Shown: positions 1 to 10,690, counted from the stretch's first letter. The stretch: 64,000 bases of DNA from Apostichopus japonicus (GCF_037975245.1 NC_092563.1:23964960-24028959); one strand, 5' to 3'. The notes: a model not told the origin generated them from the letters alone. Translations and numbers: made by a program.

Positions 1-592
1 GGGAGGGGAGGCTGGGTGGGTGGGTAGAGCAGATGGGAGGGTTTCCAGCTAGAAAAAAGATAAATGCTGTATATAAATGATGTGCCTTTTGTATGAAATT
101 CCCCTTGTTAAAACCTAGTTACTCATCTGAACTGTTCCACATATTACAATACTACACCTTTCAGGATCAAACCAGTTTTATGGGACACATACTAATGGGC
201 ACTGTCTCCTTTTTTTTCCATACATTGATACACCAACGTCTGCCATTAGCAGCATATTAAATGACTGCATCCATCAAAATGCATGAAAAATATAATACTG
301 GTGAAAAATGTGACAATAACTAATGTCCATTTGATATAAGCACAAAAATTTTCATATAATAAACAGGAAAGACTGAGATTAATGCAATACTAAGCAGTAC
401 AGAGTTGCTTTCCTGAGCCATGAGCACATAGGCAAGTAACACACTGGATGCATGTGATTGTAATGTAACTGAGATGATATGTAATAAGAAGGGTTTTGAG
501 AGAAACAGAATTGAGAGAATCTGCTAAATGCATTGGTTTTGTGCAGAAGATATGCTTTACTCCATTAATCAGCTGAATGCACAGATACTTAC
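1..592 (-). other. TMX3 intron 5, partial; no exon seen
   Basis: Follows the phase-2 donor of TMX3 exon 5 on the minus strand. I looked for an acceptor with a thioredoxin-domain continuation and found none, so the next exon should be left of position 1. The first 30 bases are a GGGT/GGGA-rich tract. Confidence 0.6.
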
Positions 593-638
593 AACATAAT
601 GGTAGGGAATCCTTTGACATCATAAAGATCCATTATAC
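593..638 (-). CDS. TMX3: TMX3 coding exon 5 (cis-proline strand)
   Basis: Encodes SIMDLYDVKGFPTIML, matching the conserved cis-proline region of thioredoxin folds. It follows TTTTTAAG and ends in phase 2 at GTAAGT. It is the last exon of the gene inside the window. Confidence 0.87.
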
Positions 639-2167
639 CTTAAAAATAAAAAAAAACAAGAATTCTATATTAACTTTTGAATCTGTAAATCTGCTATGTG
701 GCTCATATATGGCTATATCATTTATAAAATTACCTTTGAAGTCATCTGGCCGAGGACTAATTGATATAAATCAAATTCAGATTGCATCATAACTACTGTA
801 AATATTCCCAAAATTCCTTTGCTGTGGAATGTATCTTACTTCCATATCTAGTCCCATCTAGTCTTGATACTCTGATCTCCGGATGATTCGTCACCATCTG
901 TTGACCAACCTCTGACCAGATTGGTTGTATCCTTTGGCAGTGACCACACCATGGTGCATAAAACTACAAAGGAATGACAACAGAAAAACACTGTGATGTT
1001 GTGTACACACTGGGGTTTTACCACACAATCTGAAGGCTCACATACAGTGTATAATTGATGGCATTAAATGGATGAAACAAGATCTATCAGTTCACATTTT
1101 ATTTTGAAGATAGCTGTCAAATTTGTGGAATGACCTCAACAAACTACCTGCTTATACAAGGGATAGAGCATTGCACATTTTAATCTTGTTAATGTGGCAT
1201 ATTTAGATCCCTAAGCCAACCCCACCCACCGCCTCCCTCTTCTTTTCTCCCTGTTTTTGCTCTTTCTTACCTCCTCCTGGAATAACCAAATGGGTGAAGG
1301 AACAATTTTATTGGGTTTCTGGGGTTAATGAGACTTTATTTTACAGTTAGAGGCAATGGACAGTTTGGTGGTATGTCACTGGCAACTGTGAAAATAAGGT
1401 TACTATTATTGCTTAAGAACTTCACCCACAATAGTTTTTTTATACAGTTTTTGGTTAGGTGCTGTTTGGTACCTAATGCCACTTTTATATGTACCTTTGG
1501 TCTCTGGGTGGTATTGTTTATTGCTAAAATGGTCAAATTATCAAGCAAAAATGGCACAAAAACTTACCTCCACCAACCATTTTCCGTCTTTTCTTGCTTC
1601 ATTAAACCTGAAAGATAAGTGCATTTTGTAGTAAAAAGCTAAGATTTCATTTATCAGCTATAAAGTGCAGGGCACAGGTCAGAGCTGTGTGGCAACAACC
1701 AAAATTTTACTCTTAAACTAAAGTAGGTCTTTGGCTTAGATCTTTGTTAACTTTGCAAAATGTAACCTTACTTACTGTCAAGTTATCAAGGTTTGTAAAG
1801 CGGTGAGTGCAAACCCAGAAGGCAAAGATAGCAAGAAGGAAGTAAACATATTTGAGCTACCGTCAGGGCATAGGCTGATGTAACTCATTGTATGCCTTGG
1901 CCCTATACCTTCTAGCCTACTGTAGTCTGTAGCATAAAAATTAAAATGAAGATATTTAACATGACTCACCGTTCATCCAGTTCAATTACATTTGCTCGAG
2001 AAATGTAAGCACATGCCACTGAGAAAAGGAAAAAGATATTGATTACAAAAGACCATAAAGAGTGATACAATGGAAGGAATGCATAAGAAAATATATATAA
2101 CTCAAAGGAAAATCAGTATCTTACAAATGAATAGTATCGTTTTCAGTTGTATACAGGGCGCAGCCAT
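593..2167 (-). CDS. TMX3: TMX3 (protein disulfide-isomerase TMX3), 5' part, five coding exons
   Basis: ER membrane thioredoxin-related oxidoreductase that forms or rearranges disulfides in secretory proteins. Five exons on the minus strand (2125-2167, 1970-2018, 1568-1607, 840-963, 593-638) join through GT-AG introns with a consistent reading frame. Together they give about 100 N-terminal residues: a hydrophobic signal peptide (residues 1-20), a short luminal lead-in, the thioredoxin active site FYAPWCGHC (CxxC cysteines at residues 50 and 53) and the cis-proline strand VKGFPTI (proline at 97). Order and spacing match the first thioredoxin domain of vertebrate TMX3, including the segment just before the active site (WLVE followed by FYAPWCGHC). 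No further exon was found in bases 1-592, so the remaining domains and the C-terminal membrane anchor lie outside the window. The start is the only ATG that gives a signal peptide and splices in phase. It is divergent from PFDN4, with 159 bp between start codons. Other PDI-family members are possible, but the flanking residues favour TMX3. Confidence 0.88.
840..963 (-). CDS. TMX3: TMX3 coding exon 4 (WCGHC active site)
   Basis: Starts at an ATTCCTTTGTAG acceptor and opens with FYAPWCGHCQRIQPIW, the redox CxxC motif and following helix. It ends in phase 1 at GTAAGA. The codon split A|GT gives serine with exon 5. Confidence 0.93.
1568..1607 (-). CDS. TMX3: TMX3 coding exon 3
   Basis: Small 40-nt exon between ATCTTTCAG and GTAAGT. 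It encodes FNEARKDGKWLVE, the first beta strand of the thioredoxin domain, and ends in phase 0. Confidence 0.87.
1970..2018 (-). CDS. TMX3: TMX3 coding exon 2
   Basis: Preceded by TTTTCTCAG and followed by GTGAGT. Phase 1 in, phase 2 out. It supplies the signal-peptide end (LACAYIS) and the segment RANVIELDER that leads into the thioredoxin fold. Confidence 0.85.
2125..2167 (-). CDS. TMX3: TMX3 coding exon 1 (start codon, signal peptide)
   Basis: Reads MAAPCIQLKTILFI on the minus strand, a typical short n-region plus hydrophobic core. It ends in phase 1 at a GTAAGA donor (2124-2119). The start context is AAAATGGCT. Confidence 0.82.
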
Positions 2168-2326
2168 TTTCTTTGTTGTGCTGAAATACTGTGGCGCTAT
2201 TCCAATTTCTTGTTTCAAGATTCATAAGAATTACAGCGTAACCCTTTTTACCTTCCCAACCAAACTAATATTCGCCCAAAACCACGGACGTACATTTGTC
2301 TACCAAGTTCCTGGAGCAAATTGAAA
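2168..2326. promoter_or_regulatory. Bidirectional promoter / 5' leader region between TMX3 and PFDN4
   Basis: Only 159 bp separate the divergent start codons. The interval has a CCAAT word (2202-2206) and no TATA box placed to serve either gene. Both start codons lie in the same AAAATGGC context, which resembles the YY1 element (AANATGGC) common at TATA-less housekeeping promoters. That transcription starts here is inferred from geometry. Non-coding first exons farther away are possible. Confidence 0.6.
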
Positions 2327-2366
2327 ATGGCCAGCATCAGCGTTGCTCGGGGACCTGTTAGTGTGG
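2327..2366 (+). CDS. PFDN4: PFDN4 coding exon 1
   Basis: Encodes MASISVARGPVSV plus one base and ends at a GTATTA donor in phase 1. It was chosen because joining to the acceptor after CATACAGACAG restores an aspartate codon and the conserved DEKEDVN run. The inner acceptor at 4505 would break the frame. Confidence 0.75.
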
Positions 2367-5300
2367 GTATTACTATTTAAATGAGACACCGTCAAATTTT
2401 GTTTTTAATTTCAATTAAGCAATTTTACGTCTTGAAACTGTTTTCGCTAAGCATGGCTTACACAAACATCGTGGAACCAGTTCTGCGTCACAGTCGTCAA
2501 GTCAGAGTACAGAAATGAGTGCAGTCTGTACACTGCAGTGAAAAGCCTCTTAGAAGCAATCTGCCTACTGTAAATTTGTAGTAGACTGATGTTCATGTAT
2601 TAGTCTCCCAATTCTAATCAAAAGGCTGCGACTATATGTTTAATGCAATTGGTATAACGTAAATTATTGACTTATTGTCTGTACACACTCGGCATCCGCC
2701 CATGTGGTGCCACTTTCACTGAACTTTCTGTATACTGTAGGTTGGGAAAATAAGCATGGTGCACTTGCTTATTCCCCAGATTGCAATTTGTGTATGTGCA
2801 TATCATTTAAATAGTCAAATACTGCTAATTGTGCAGATGTATGATACTAATCTTAGTGTACTATATTGGTATTAGGACCAAAGAGCTTAGCTAGGGCCAA
2901 AGAATTCTAAATATATTTTCTCAAATACACTTGTAAGCACTTGGAAGGGATATGGCCAGGTCTCTGAAGTTGACTCCAGTGTGGGAGTTATGGGTCCTCT
3001 CAAGAAGAAGGAAAACAAATACAAATTTAGATGTGAAATTGCTCATTCTAAGCATATTTAGGCTAAAAATGAGTATTGAACATGTACAGTATGTAATTTT
3101 TGTGTTGTTATATTTTGACGGTCGGATTATTTTAGTATTACATCAGGCATATAGTCAACAGTCAGGTAAATAAGCACCCAAGTTTAACTGATGATGGGGT
3201 AAATAAGCCCCAATGCATTGCTTATTCATCCTACGATTGAGTAAATAAGCAAGAGCACCGTCTTCATTGAACTGATGATCGGGTAAATAGCTCCCACATA
3301 TTGTATGATGGTATTGGTAAATGGTTACTGGCTTAAGGTAGGTTAGCCTAAACCTCAGCTAGGAAAAAGGAATTTCACAATACTCAAAGGACAAATAGCC
3401 TATGTTCTGTTAATGAGTAACATTGAAGACAATCTTTCAGATCTCACACTTTGTTTTAGTTTTGTCCTTCAACAACATGATTTCATCAATGCTTTGATCA
3501 GATTCCATCAGATTTAGGTTAAGCCCTAGGCCTATAATCACAAAGGTCTTGAATCAGTATGACATGAAGGACTGCCGGTACTTGACTTTAAAATTTGAAA
3601 GACTGCCAAGCCTACTCTAAAATTGGTGAAGGCTAACTTTGCAAATATATGTCAAGGTATATGCTCTTCCCATGAAGAGATTTGTTATGTATGTAGCAAT
3701 CACAAGACAATGTACCAAACTAAGAAGTATCGGTGAAACCCAAATATAATATCTTAACATATGACGTAACAGGAATAAACAGGTCCTTTGACCGGTGCAT
3801 AACATAACAGATACAGCTTAACATACAGAAATAAACAACTGACAAGTACTGGCATCTTACTCAGTTGCTTCTGACACAAATATGCTTGGGAATAGAGGGC
3901 AGCTCTGCCTACTGTAGCAAAACACCCTAATATCATTACAACAATTAAAGAACACAATATAATAGTAGAATGTCCATGTCCTCACTGGAATTGCCTCCAC
4001 TATTAGGCATAAGGTGAATACCGTAACAATATTGTGGAAAGGAAAACAAGTATGATGCTGTGGAGATTACCCCAACTTTTGGTTGTGATGTAGGGACCAA
4101 TAACTTCAATTGCTATGATGGTACTAAAATGCCTAGATAAATGACTTCTTTTGCCAAATATTAATAGCTAATAGTTATAAAATAAGTCTTGTTCCTCAAA
4201 GCTCTTTCAACAATGAGTAAATACATACATTTTAACATGTATGTAATCAGTTGTAATTTTGTACCCTAATGTTTCACTTTAAAGATTTTTTTTGTAAAAT
4301 GAAGTCACTTACTTCATGAAAATCTTAACTGATATTGTTGGTAAATTTAATATACTACAATAATTCAATTTTTATCTTGCTTGACTAGTAATAATGAAAA
4401 TTAAAATGAGTATTTTGTTTTCTCTGTTTGTAGTTTCACATTTGATTTCCTTCCAATTTGTTGCACAAATACCTTTGGACATCTTTGTGTTTTTTTTCCA
4501 TACAGACAGATGAGAAGGAAGATGTCAACATTACTTTTGAAGACCAACAAAAAATCAATAAATTTGCAACAAATACAAATAAACTGACCGAGGTAGAGGA
4601 TGAAATACAGAGTAAAAAGGTATTGATGTCATTGATAACCCTTCAGTAGAGAGTATGAAAATGAATGATTAACAGGTGCAATGTTTGGTATATGTTATCA
4701 CACGGAGCAAATCATGTCTATTCAAGTGTATGCACTGTCTAAACGATGAGTAAACTGGAATTGATGTCATCACTAACAGTAACCCATCCATATAAAGTGT
4801 TATGGAAGTGCAGAATAACAAGTGTACTCTTAAGGAATTTAATACATTGAGCACCCCACTCATGTCTTTTCATGAAGGGGGGGGGGGGTTATCTGTGTCC
4901 AAAATAGAGTAAAATGGTTGGATGTCATTAGTCACCCATCAATGGTAAAACATGTTAGTGAAAAATTGCAGCTGTAGCAACCTGCATAACACTACATATA
5001 TGGTCATTTTATGAAAATGAAAAGTGGAGTCATCCATCTGTGGAAATCAAAGAGCAGGTTTTACAGATGGCACAGGGTATATTTGCCATAACATATCAAA
5101 TACATAGAGAGGTGTTGTTGTCTGTTGAGTGGGACAAAAGTTCACTGCGCATACCAGATAATGTTTACTCTACAAAACAATGTATACACTTGCTTAGTGC
5201 TTTTAATTATTGCATGCAATTACAAATCACTTCCATCGCATTATTAATATCAGGTATTTTATTATTATTATCAGATAAATGGGGGGAGGAGGGGGGGGGC

Positions 5301-7012
5301 GTGTTCTAAGGGATTTGCAACTGTCATTTCTGACCTCGGCTTAAGGGTCTACCTTATGCTAGAATAGTTTCATTTCCTAAAATATAAATTACAAAAGGAC
5401 ATATTCAATAAAATAGTGCAATTGTTAACAGTTATATTGTCCTCAGTATTCAATTTGTCATAAATGTTTCATTTGTTGTCATTTACTGAGTACTAACTAC
5501 AGTAGTACTACTATCATGAAATATCAAACCGATGTCAGATCGTTAACTTTTTACCTTCACAGAAACAGCTTCAAAATCTACAAGATGCTGCAGATGAGCT
5601 AGAACTAGCAGATGAAGATGAAGCTGTTCCATATCCTTTGTCAACCTGTTCAGTAACCTTCTTTTGGCTGATAAGTTTTGCTCTTTATGGAGTCCTGATT
5701 GGTTCCACAGAGTCCCCAGAAATGAATATGTGAATATTCATGAAACCTCTTCATTAGTGTTGGTCCCCATAGGTGGTCATTCATTCAATAGAATAGACTA
5801 CTGGTAAGAAGAGTCCTGATTGGTTCCACAGAGTCCCTAGAAATGAATATGTGAATATTCATAAAACCTCTTCATGAATGTTGGAAGAACGGGAAGAATG
5901 TGTATTTAGTCACTACAATGATTTGGTCAAGTGTCGAGACTGTGTTGTACTCCAGGTAGTGTATTGCATTAATGATACCACCAAATCTAGAGACATAAAA
6001 TTACTTTTCAAATACAGATGTGAACATTAAGCATCAGTGAGACTTGAACTCTCATAGCAATAGGTCTACAGTAGGCCTTTCCCAACTAGAAGATATTTAG
6101 TATTCATATGGTTTGTTTATTAAACTAGTGTTTGAGTGAATCTGTGGTAAACAGAATAGGAGGTTTTAATACAGAAAGTAAGTGAAATACAACCAGCTGC
6201 TTTGCTAAAAGTAAAAAGTTTGGGCATATATCTAGTGGTTTTTTGTTTGTTTTTTAATCTTGAAGTGGAAGTAAGTGCATTGGTTCATTAACAAGAAGTG
6301 ACAATGCTGTACCCTTTATGCAATTAAAGATGTGTCGACAATTTATAGTAAATCAGTTTTATGTTTTGTTATGAGGTATTTAAAGGTATTTCTCTAAAGA
6401 ATGAAATGACTACTATTTATCCTCTATGTAATCACCAAACCAGTCAGTGAACTACATCAGAATTTAAAATTAATATATGCATGTATTCATGACAAACGTA
6501 ATATTGGAGTTGAGACAATTTTCTAATGCTAATACCACTCTGTACTGTCCTGTTTTCATGCTTCAAACCGCTCGTACTGTCAGTACCAGTGCTTTGAAGC
6601 TAGACATAAAAGTGCAGTAAAGAAAAAATTGTCCCAACTGGATGTAGAAAGATCAAGTGAAGTAAAAAAAAATTGGTTTTAATCAAATTAATATGTTCTC
6701 CTTTTTTTTTTTAATTGTGAAGAAAAAGCCCATCCCACTATTTTTTTTTTAAATTTCAATTGAAATTACTACATGAAACTATGCATTGATTACCTTAACT
6801 CTAACCTCACATATAGGGTAGGCGAGGTGTTTGTGTATCAAACGTCGGAGGAAGCCTTGAAGCTGGTGGAGCAGACGAAGCAATCTCTGGAAGGTGACAT
6901 CTCTCTGCTGAATAAAGATGCAGATGCTATCAAAGAAATCCTCAGTCAGCTAAAAGTACAACTTTATGCCAAATTTGGTAATAATATCAACTTAGAGATG
7001 GACGAAGACTGA
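2327..7012 (+). CDS. PFDN4: PFDN4, prefoldin subunit 4, complete (four coding exons)
   Basis: Beta-type subunit of the hexameric cytosolic chaperone prefoldin, which carries unfolded actin and tubulin to the CCT chaperonin. Exons 2327-2366, 4510-4619, 5563-5630 and 6811-7012 encode 139 residues (human PFDN4 is about 134). Conserved blocks are visible in order: EDVNITFEDQQKINKFA near the N-terminus (first coiled-coil helix), KKKQLQNLQDAADELELAD (end of helix one), VPYRVGEVFV (beta hairpin) and LKVQLYAKFGNNINLEMDED at the C-terminus. Introns 1 and 2 are GT-AG; intron 3 is AT-AC (see its own entry). The start codon has A at -3 and G at +4, and its exon joins exon 2 in phase to give DEKEDVN. It is divergent from TMX3. 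The short N-terminus (MASISVARG) is not conserved, as usual in this family. Confidence 0.96.
2905..3310 (+). repeat. Dispersed repeat 'R1', plus-oriented copy, with GGGTAAATAAGC subrepeats
   Basis: Contains TTGTAAGCACTTGGAA, then TTGACTCCAGTG, then CATATTTAGGCTA. The same order appears on the opposite strand at about 10190-10690. The distal part carries three or more degenerate units of the form ACTGATGATCGGGTAAATAAGC. It lies in PFDN4 intron 1. Family unknown. Confidence 0.75.
3311..4509 (+). other. Rest of PFDN4 intron 1
   Basis: AT-rich with no coding signal. A segment at about 3470-3530 (CATGATTTCATCAATG... CAGATTCCA) is similar to one at about 50248-50290 and is part of another dispersed repeat. 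The final tract CATCTTTGTGTTTTTTTTCC is the exon 2 acceptor region. Confidence 0.5.
4510..4619 (+). CDS. PFDN4: PFDN4 coding exon 2
   Basis: Encodes the hallmark VNITFEDQQKINKFATNTNK followed by LTEVEDEIQSKK. It ends in phase 0 at GTATTG. A TTTTTTTCC tract precedes the acceptor. Confidence 0.95.
4877..5299. repeat. Poly-G tracts in PFDN4 intron 2
   Basis: A run of 12 G at 4877-4888 and a GGGGGGAGGAGGGGGGGGG tract at about 5281-5299. The rest of the intron is AT-rich and unremarkable. Confidence 0.8.
5563..5630 (+). CDS. PFDN4: PFDN4 coding exon 3
   Basis: Starts after TTACCTTCACAG. Encodes KQLQNLQDAADELELADEDE, then AV and the first two bases of a proline codon. The exon ends where the sequence becomes ATATCCTTTG, a U12-type donor, leaving phase 2. 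Confidence 0.93.
5631..6810 (+). other. PFDN4 intron 3: U12-type (minor spliceosome) AT-AC intron
   Basis: The intron begins ATATCCTTTG, an exact match to the U12 donor consensus RTATCCTTT. It ends ...CCTTAACTCTAACCTCAC, with a near-perfect U12 branch site (TACCTTAAC, 6791-6799) about 12 nt before the terminal AC. Splicing it out joins CC|A TAT AGG and yields VPYRVGEVF, the expected prefoldin strand. No GT-AG pair nearby restores that sequence. The intron also contains a direct repeat (5690-5884). Confidence 0.93.
5690..5884. repeat. Direct repeat inside the AT-AC intron (period 121 bp)
   Basis: Two copies of about 74 bp (5690-5763 and 5811-5884) starting GAGTCCTGATTGGTTCCACA differ at only a few positions. 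The 47-bp spacer is unrelated. It looks like a local duplication. Confidence 0.85.
6811..7012 (+). CDS. PFDN4: PFDN4 coding exon 4 and stop
   Basis: Opens with YRVGEVFVYQTSEEALKLVE, runs through the second coiled-coil helix and ends LKVQLYAKFGNNINLEMDED, then TGA at 7010-7012. The end matches other PFDN4 proteins closely. Confidence 0.96.
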
Positions 7013-8745
7013 ACAAAACAAGTCATCAAACAATATCAAGGATTGCAGTTTTTTTTAAACTTTGAGAGGCTAGAGTGGTGCTGAAGTATTGACCTTTTGA
7101 CATGGATTGGACCCATCTGTGCTCAAGATACTCTCTTTGGGGTGGTTTCCTAGCACTGTTTAGAAGATAGTGAATATTTACTGAGAGTGTGCAAGGTGGC
7201 CTCCGGTGCTTGATGAAGTGTACACTCAACCGTTCTCTGCTAATTCAATGTAAAGAATGAAGAAATACCCTCCAGTTTAGCATTGTTTTGAAACATATTC
7301 TGTTGCAGTTGTCATATTTCTATAATCACATAGTGCAGTATTTGTAAGCCCTGAGTAGCCGACCATAAAAATGTAAGATGTACCTTGGTCACTAAAGAAG
7401 ACTGCGCCATGTTCCCCAACTGCAAAATATGCAAGTATGACGCTAATTTCTACAGAAATTACCTGGAATTAGATCTTTCATCAAAATATGTGAAATATAG
7501 ATGTACATGAAGGTGAAACATTGCAGACGTTACATATGTCATAGTCAGTATGAAAAATTAATGTGGCAATCCATAAAAATAGCCTGTTTAAATGTCTTAA
7601 GTGCCATAATTTACCCCATAATGCTACCTCAGAGAGCAAATCATCTTTATGGTCCAGACAATGTGTAATTATCAAATTGATTGTGGACTCTAGAGTCCAG
7701 AGTTGTTTGACTTTATCTAGAGAATTTACTTCTCCAGGAAGAGTTGTAAAATGTGATGTTATATGTAGCATGTGGGTAGACTGTATGACTTCCATTAGTT
7801 CAGTGAAAGATGTTAGTATGTGAAACTGCCAACTGATAAGAATTGATTTGAAAAGCTTCCCCGAAGAAAATGTAACACTAGCATAATTTAGCATATTAAA
7901 TCATGAAATGTTATGAATCTATGAAACTACTAATTTCATGTGATGAGTTAGTGCATAGGTTTATGAGGTGTACAAGATGTAAGATAATTACAAGCAGTTT
8001 AAGATAGGTAAGATTTCCTTGATATTGAACAGTCTCATACTGTAAGCATTATTGTTGGCTTTCAAATTCTTATTAGCATTTAATAGTTGTCATGATAAGT
8101 CGATGGGTGAAGATCTTTGGGAATCAGATTATTTGTTACAAATCTTTTCACGAAAAGAATCACTTGAGAGTTGATGTGAATTTTGTGGATGACTTTGATT
8201 ACTTGAACAATTAAGTTCCGAGGCAAAGTTTGTAACTCTGTGGAAGAAAAAAATATTCTGCTTTTTTTCAGTCTCTGGAAGCTAATGCTTTCTCAGTACA
8301 TTGCATGTTATTTTCCATTTATTCCATTTTGACATATCTCGGACATATTTTAGAGAATCAAATTTCATGTAATTCACCAAGGAATAACTTACGGCAAATA
8401 ATTTACTGAATATAAGAATCTGTTCAGATCCTCAGTTAACATCACAGTAAAAGACCCAATAATATTCCATTTGGTTTTATCTTGGTTTGAATGGCTTCAC
8501 CTGGTCCCTGGGACTATGTGAACAATGTAGATGTCTAACATATTTTAATTGAAATTCCTTTTTAAAGCAGTACATTGTATAACTGTGAGATTGTTGAAGT
8601 GAAACTGTAAAGGTGAAATGAATGTCTATGTCAGCTTTTGATATAAAGTAAAAGGAAATGAAGAGATTCTGTTTTGGTCTGTTTTTTGGTCACTGGTGAA
8701 TACACTGTTGACCATTTAATGAAAATAAAAAAGGTATTCACTATA
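7013..8745 (+). other. PFDN4 3' UTR (probable extent)
   Basis: AT-rich non-coding sequence after the PFDN4 stop. An AATAAA hexamer at 8724-8729 is a reasonable polyadenylation signal. Nothing coding was recognised. Actual cleavage could be earlier. Confidence 0.45.
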
Positions 8746-9500
8746 ATTGCAGCAAGAAAACCATGATTATTGCATGGGTGTTGCACAGGTGTCTATAGTC
8801 CTTTGTAAAGAGAGAAAAGCCTTGCTGTGATGCATACTACAAAAGGAAATTGGCAAACCTGAAGCAGTCAGCATTCACTGTTCAGTAATTGATAGGGGGA
8901 ATTTTAAATGATTCATGATTATGTGGATATCATAAGTCAACAGTTTGAATTTATTTAGAATAAAAATAAGGTTGTAGAATATAATCCTAATAGGTGGGGA
9001 ACAAAGGGGTGGGGGTCAAGGGCCAAGTCAGGTCCCGAATATAAATTTTCACTGTTCATACATCCCATATTTCCCATGTCCCCAAATTGACCCAGAGGCT
9101 GTACCCAAACCACATCCCTCTCTTGTCAGGCCAGGCCTTAAGTTAACTGTATTTTGAAAACTGGACTGATCAGATTTGGTACTTTCAAATGAATACACTT
9201 TACTTTAAGTTCCCTACTTATGCTACCCTTCAACCTTCCTTTCCTTTCCACTTCTTTCCCCTTCTCCCCTCACAGTCCTTCCCTACCTCTCCTTTATCCC
9301 TTATCATTCCTCACCTATTAACCCGTTCCTCCTCCCATTGTCCCCAATTTTGCCTCTCTTGACATCTTTCTTAATATCTGTCTGGCATCAGTTTTTACTA
9401 CAGACTGGCACTGCTTGCAGCTTTCATCTCCCCCACTGCATTTGCTTCTTCCGTCGGCTCTGCAAAGTTGTCTAGTTTGATCAAGCCAAATTAGGAAAAG
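8746..9500. other. Intergenic, no gene seen
   Basis: Between the PFDN4 poly(A) signal and a CpG-bearing stretch. It includes a pyrimidine-rich tract (about 9210-9340, CTTTCC/CTCC words) and no splice-bounded coding segment. Confidence 0.5.
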
Positions 9501-9960
9501 CTTCATTATCAAGAGGCAGATTTACTGCATCTTGCTTGGAGGAGCCGAAAGCAGACGAGAGGGGCTGTACCCGTAGTTGAAATTAACCCACGGTAGCTTC
9601 CGATTCACATCACACTAGTGTGTATTCGTACACTATTGATATTGAGTGCTGCAACCTGTCTTCTACATGCTGAGTTGCAGACGATCGAGAGTCGCAAATG
9701 AAGATAAAGAGGGCAAACGTAGGTTTCGTTTGAAGTTCGAAAGTTTTGTACGCAGGAGAAAGGTGTTTCTCACGGAGTGAAATCATTCAGTGCCGTAGAA
9801 GTAACTTAAAAGTTTTCGTTGACTGTCATATAAGGTGTGAATTGGGTAAAATTACATTTTGTAAAGATTGAAAGACGAGCCTCCTAGGCTAGAAAGTATG
9901 TTTTCATAGACAGGAAGCTTGTGGTCGTCAAGGGAAAACGTGATATCGACTTGTAGTAGG
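9500..9960 (+). promoter_or_regulatory. Candidate promoter / non-coding first exon of CCDC102A
   Basis: CpG density rises compared with the surrounding AT-rich DNA (CGAAAG, GACGAG, CGATCGAGAGTCGC, TTCGAAAG and others). There are possible donors such as CATATAAG|GTGTGA near 9835. CCDC102A needs a non-coding exon upstream of the acceptor at 17997, and this is the best-looking site. A separate unrecognised gene start is equally possible. Confidence 0.3.
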
Positions 9961-10189
9961 CCGAACTAACAACCTAGGCATAGGCCTTAGTTTGAAGTAT
10001 ATTAGGCCTACAGTAATTGTTAGTGTTAGAATACCATAGGTTAGGCTAGGCCTAAACTTATCAAACTTAATAGCCTTGGTATTGTTAAATCGGCCTAAGT
10101 ACTTGTTAGAATGAGACTAGGCCAAACTAAAGGTGTAATATTAGTTACAGCAATAAGGATATGTGCATGACTGAGTATTGTTCTCCATA

Positions 10190-10690
10190 ATGTCAGTTCC
10201 GCAAAGATGGACCTTTTGCTTATTTACGTACCATGAATCAGTTCAATTGGCATCACTTTGGTTCTAGTTTTATACATGATCGTCAGTTCAATATCGATGT
10301 CACTTACTTATTTACCCGATAGTCTGTGAAATAAAGGGATACTTATTTACCCAATCACAGATTAAATATGCCAGCACAGCTGGCCAGGAACCAGATGGTG
10401 GAGTGCACACCTCTCTCTTTTCAACCTCCCCAAGATACAAAAAAGTAAATTAGTAATAAGCCCAGCCTTTCATATTGACCTTGGCCTAATTTTAAAAGTA
10501 ATTTGTAGCCTAAATATGTCTTATAACGCATCATTTCTCGTCGCAATGTTTGTTTAATATTTTTTTCTTCGGAGGATTCCGTAACATCATGCACTGGAGT
10601 CAGTTTCAACAACTCGACCATACATTCCAAGTGCTTACAAGTATATTTGACAAGATATATTTAAATTATGCGCCTTGTTTATTCACCCAA
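10190..10690 (-). repeat. Dispersed repeat 'R1', minus-oriented copy
   Basis: The reverse complement shows CTTGTAAGCACTTGGAAT, then CTGACTCCAGTGCATG, then CATATTTAGGCTAC, followed by GGGTAAATAAG subrepeats, colinear with the copy at 2905-3310. The copies are clearly diverged, so this is an old family. No ORF recognisable as transposase. Confidence 0.72.

Noticed and set aside
734-756. Minus-strand 23-nt exon-like segment between TMX3 exons 4 and 5 (CAATTAG acceptor, GTAATT donor)
   Set aside because: Including it shifts the frame, whereas joining exon 4 directly to exon 5 gives the conserved SIMDLYDVKGFPTI. At most it is a rare frame-breaking exon.
4506-4509. Alternative PFDN4 exon 2 acceptor at CATACAG (4505)
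   Set aside because: With the only good exon 1 donor it gives a stop within three codons. The acceptor after CATACAGACAG restores DEKEDVN.
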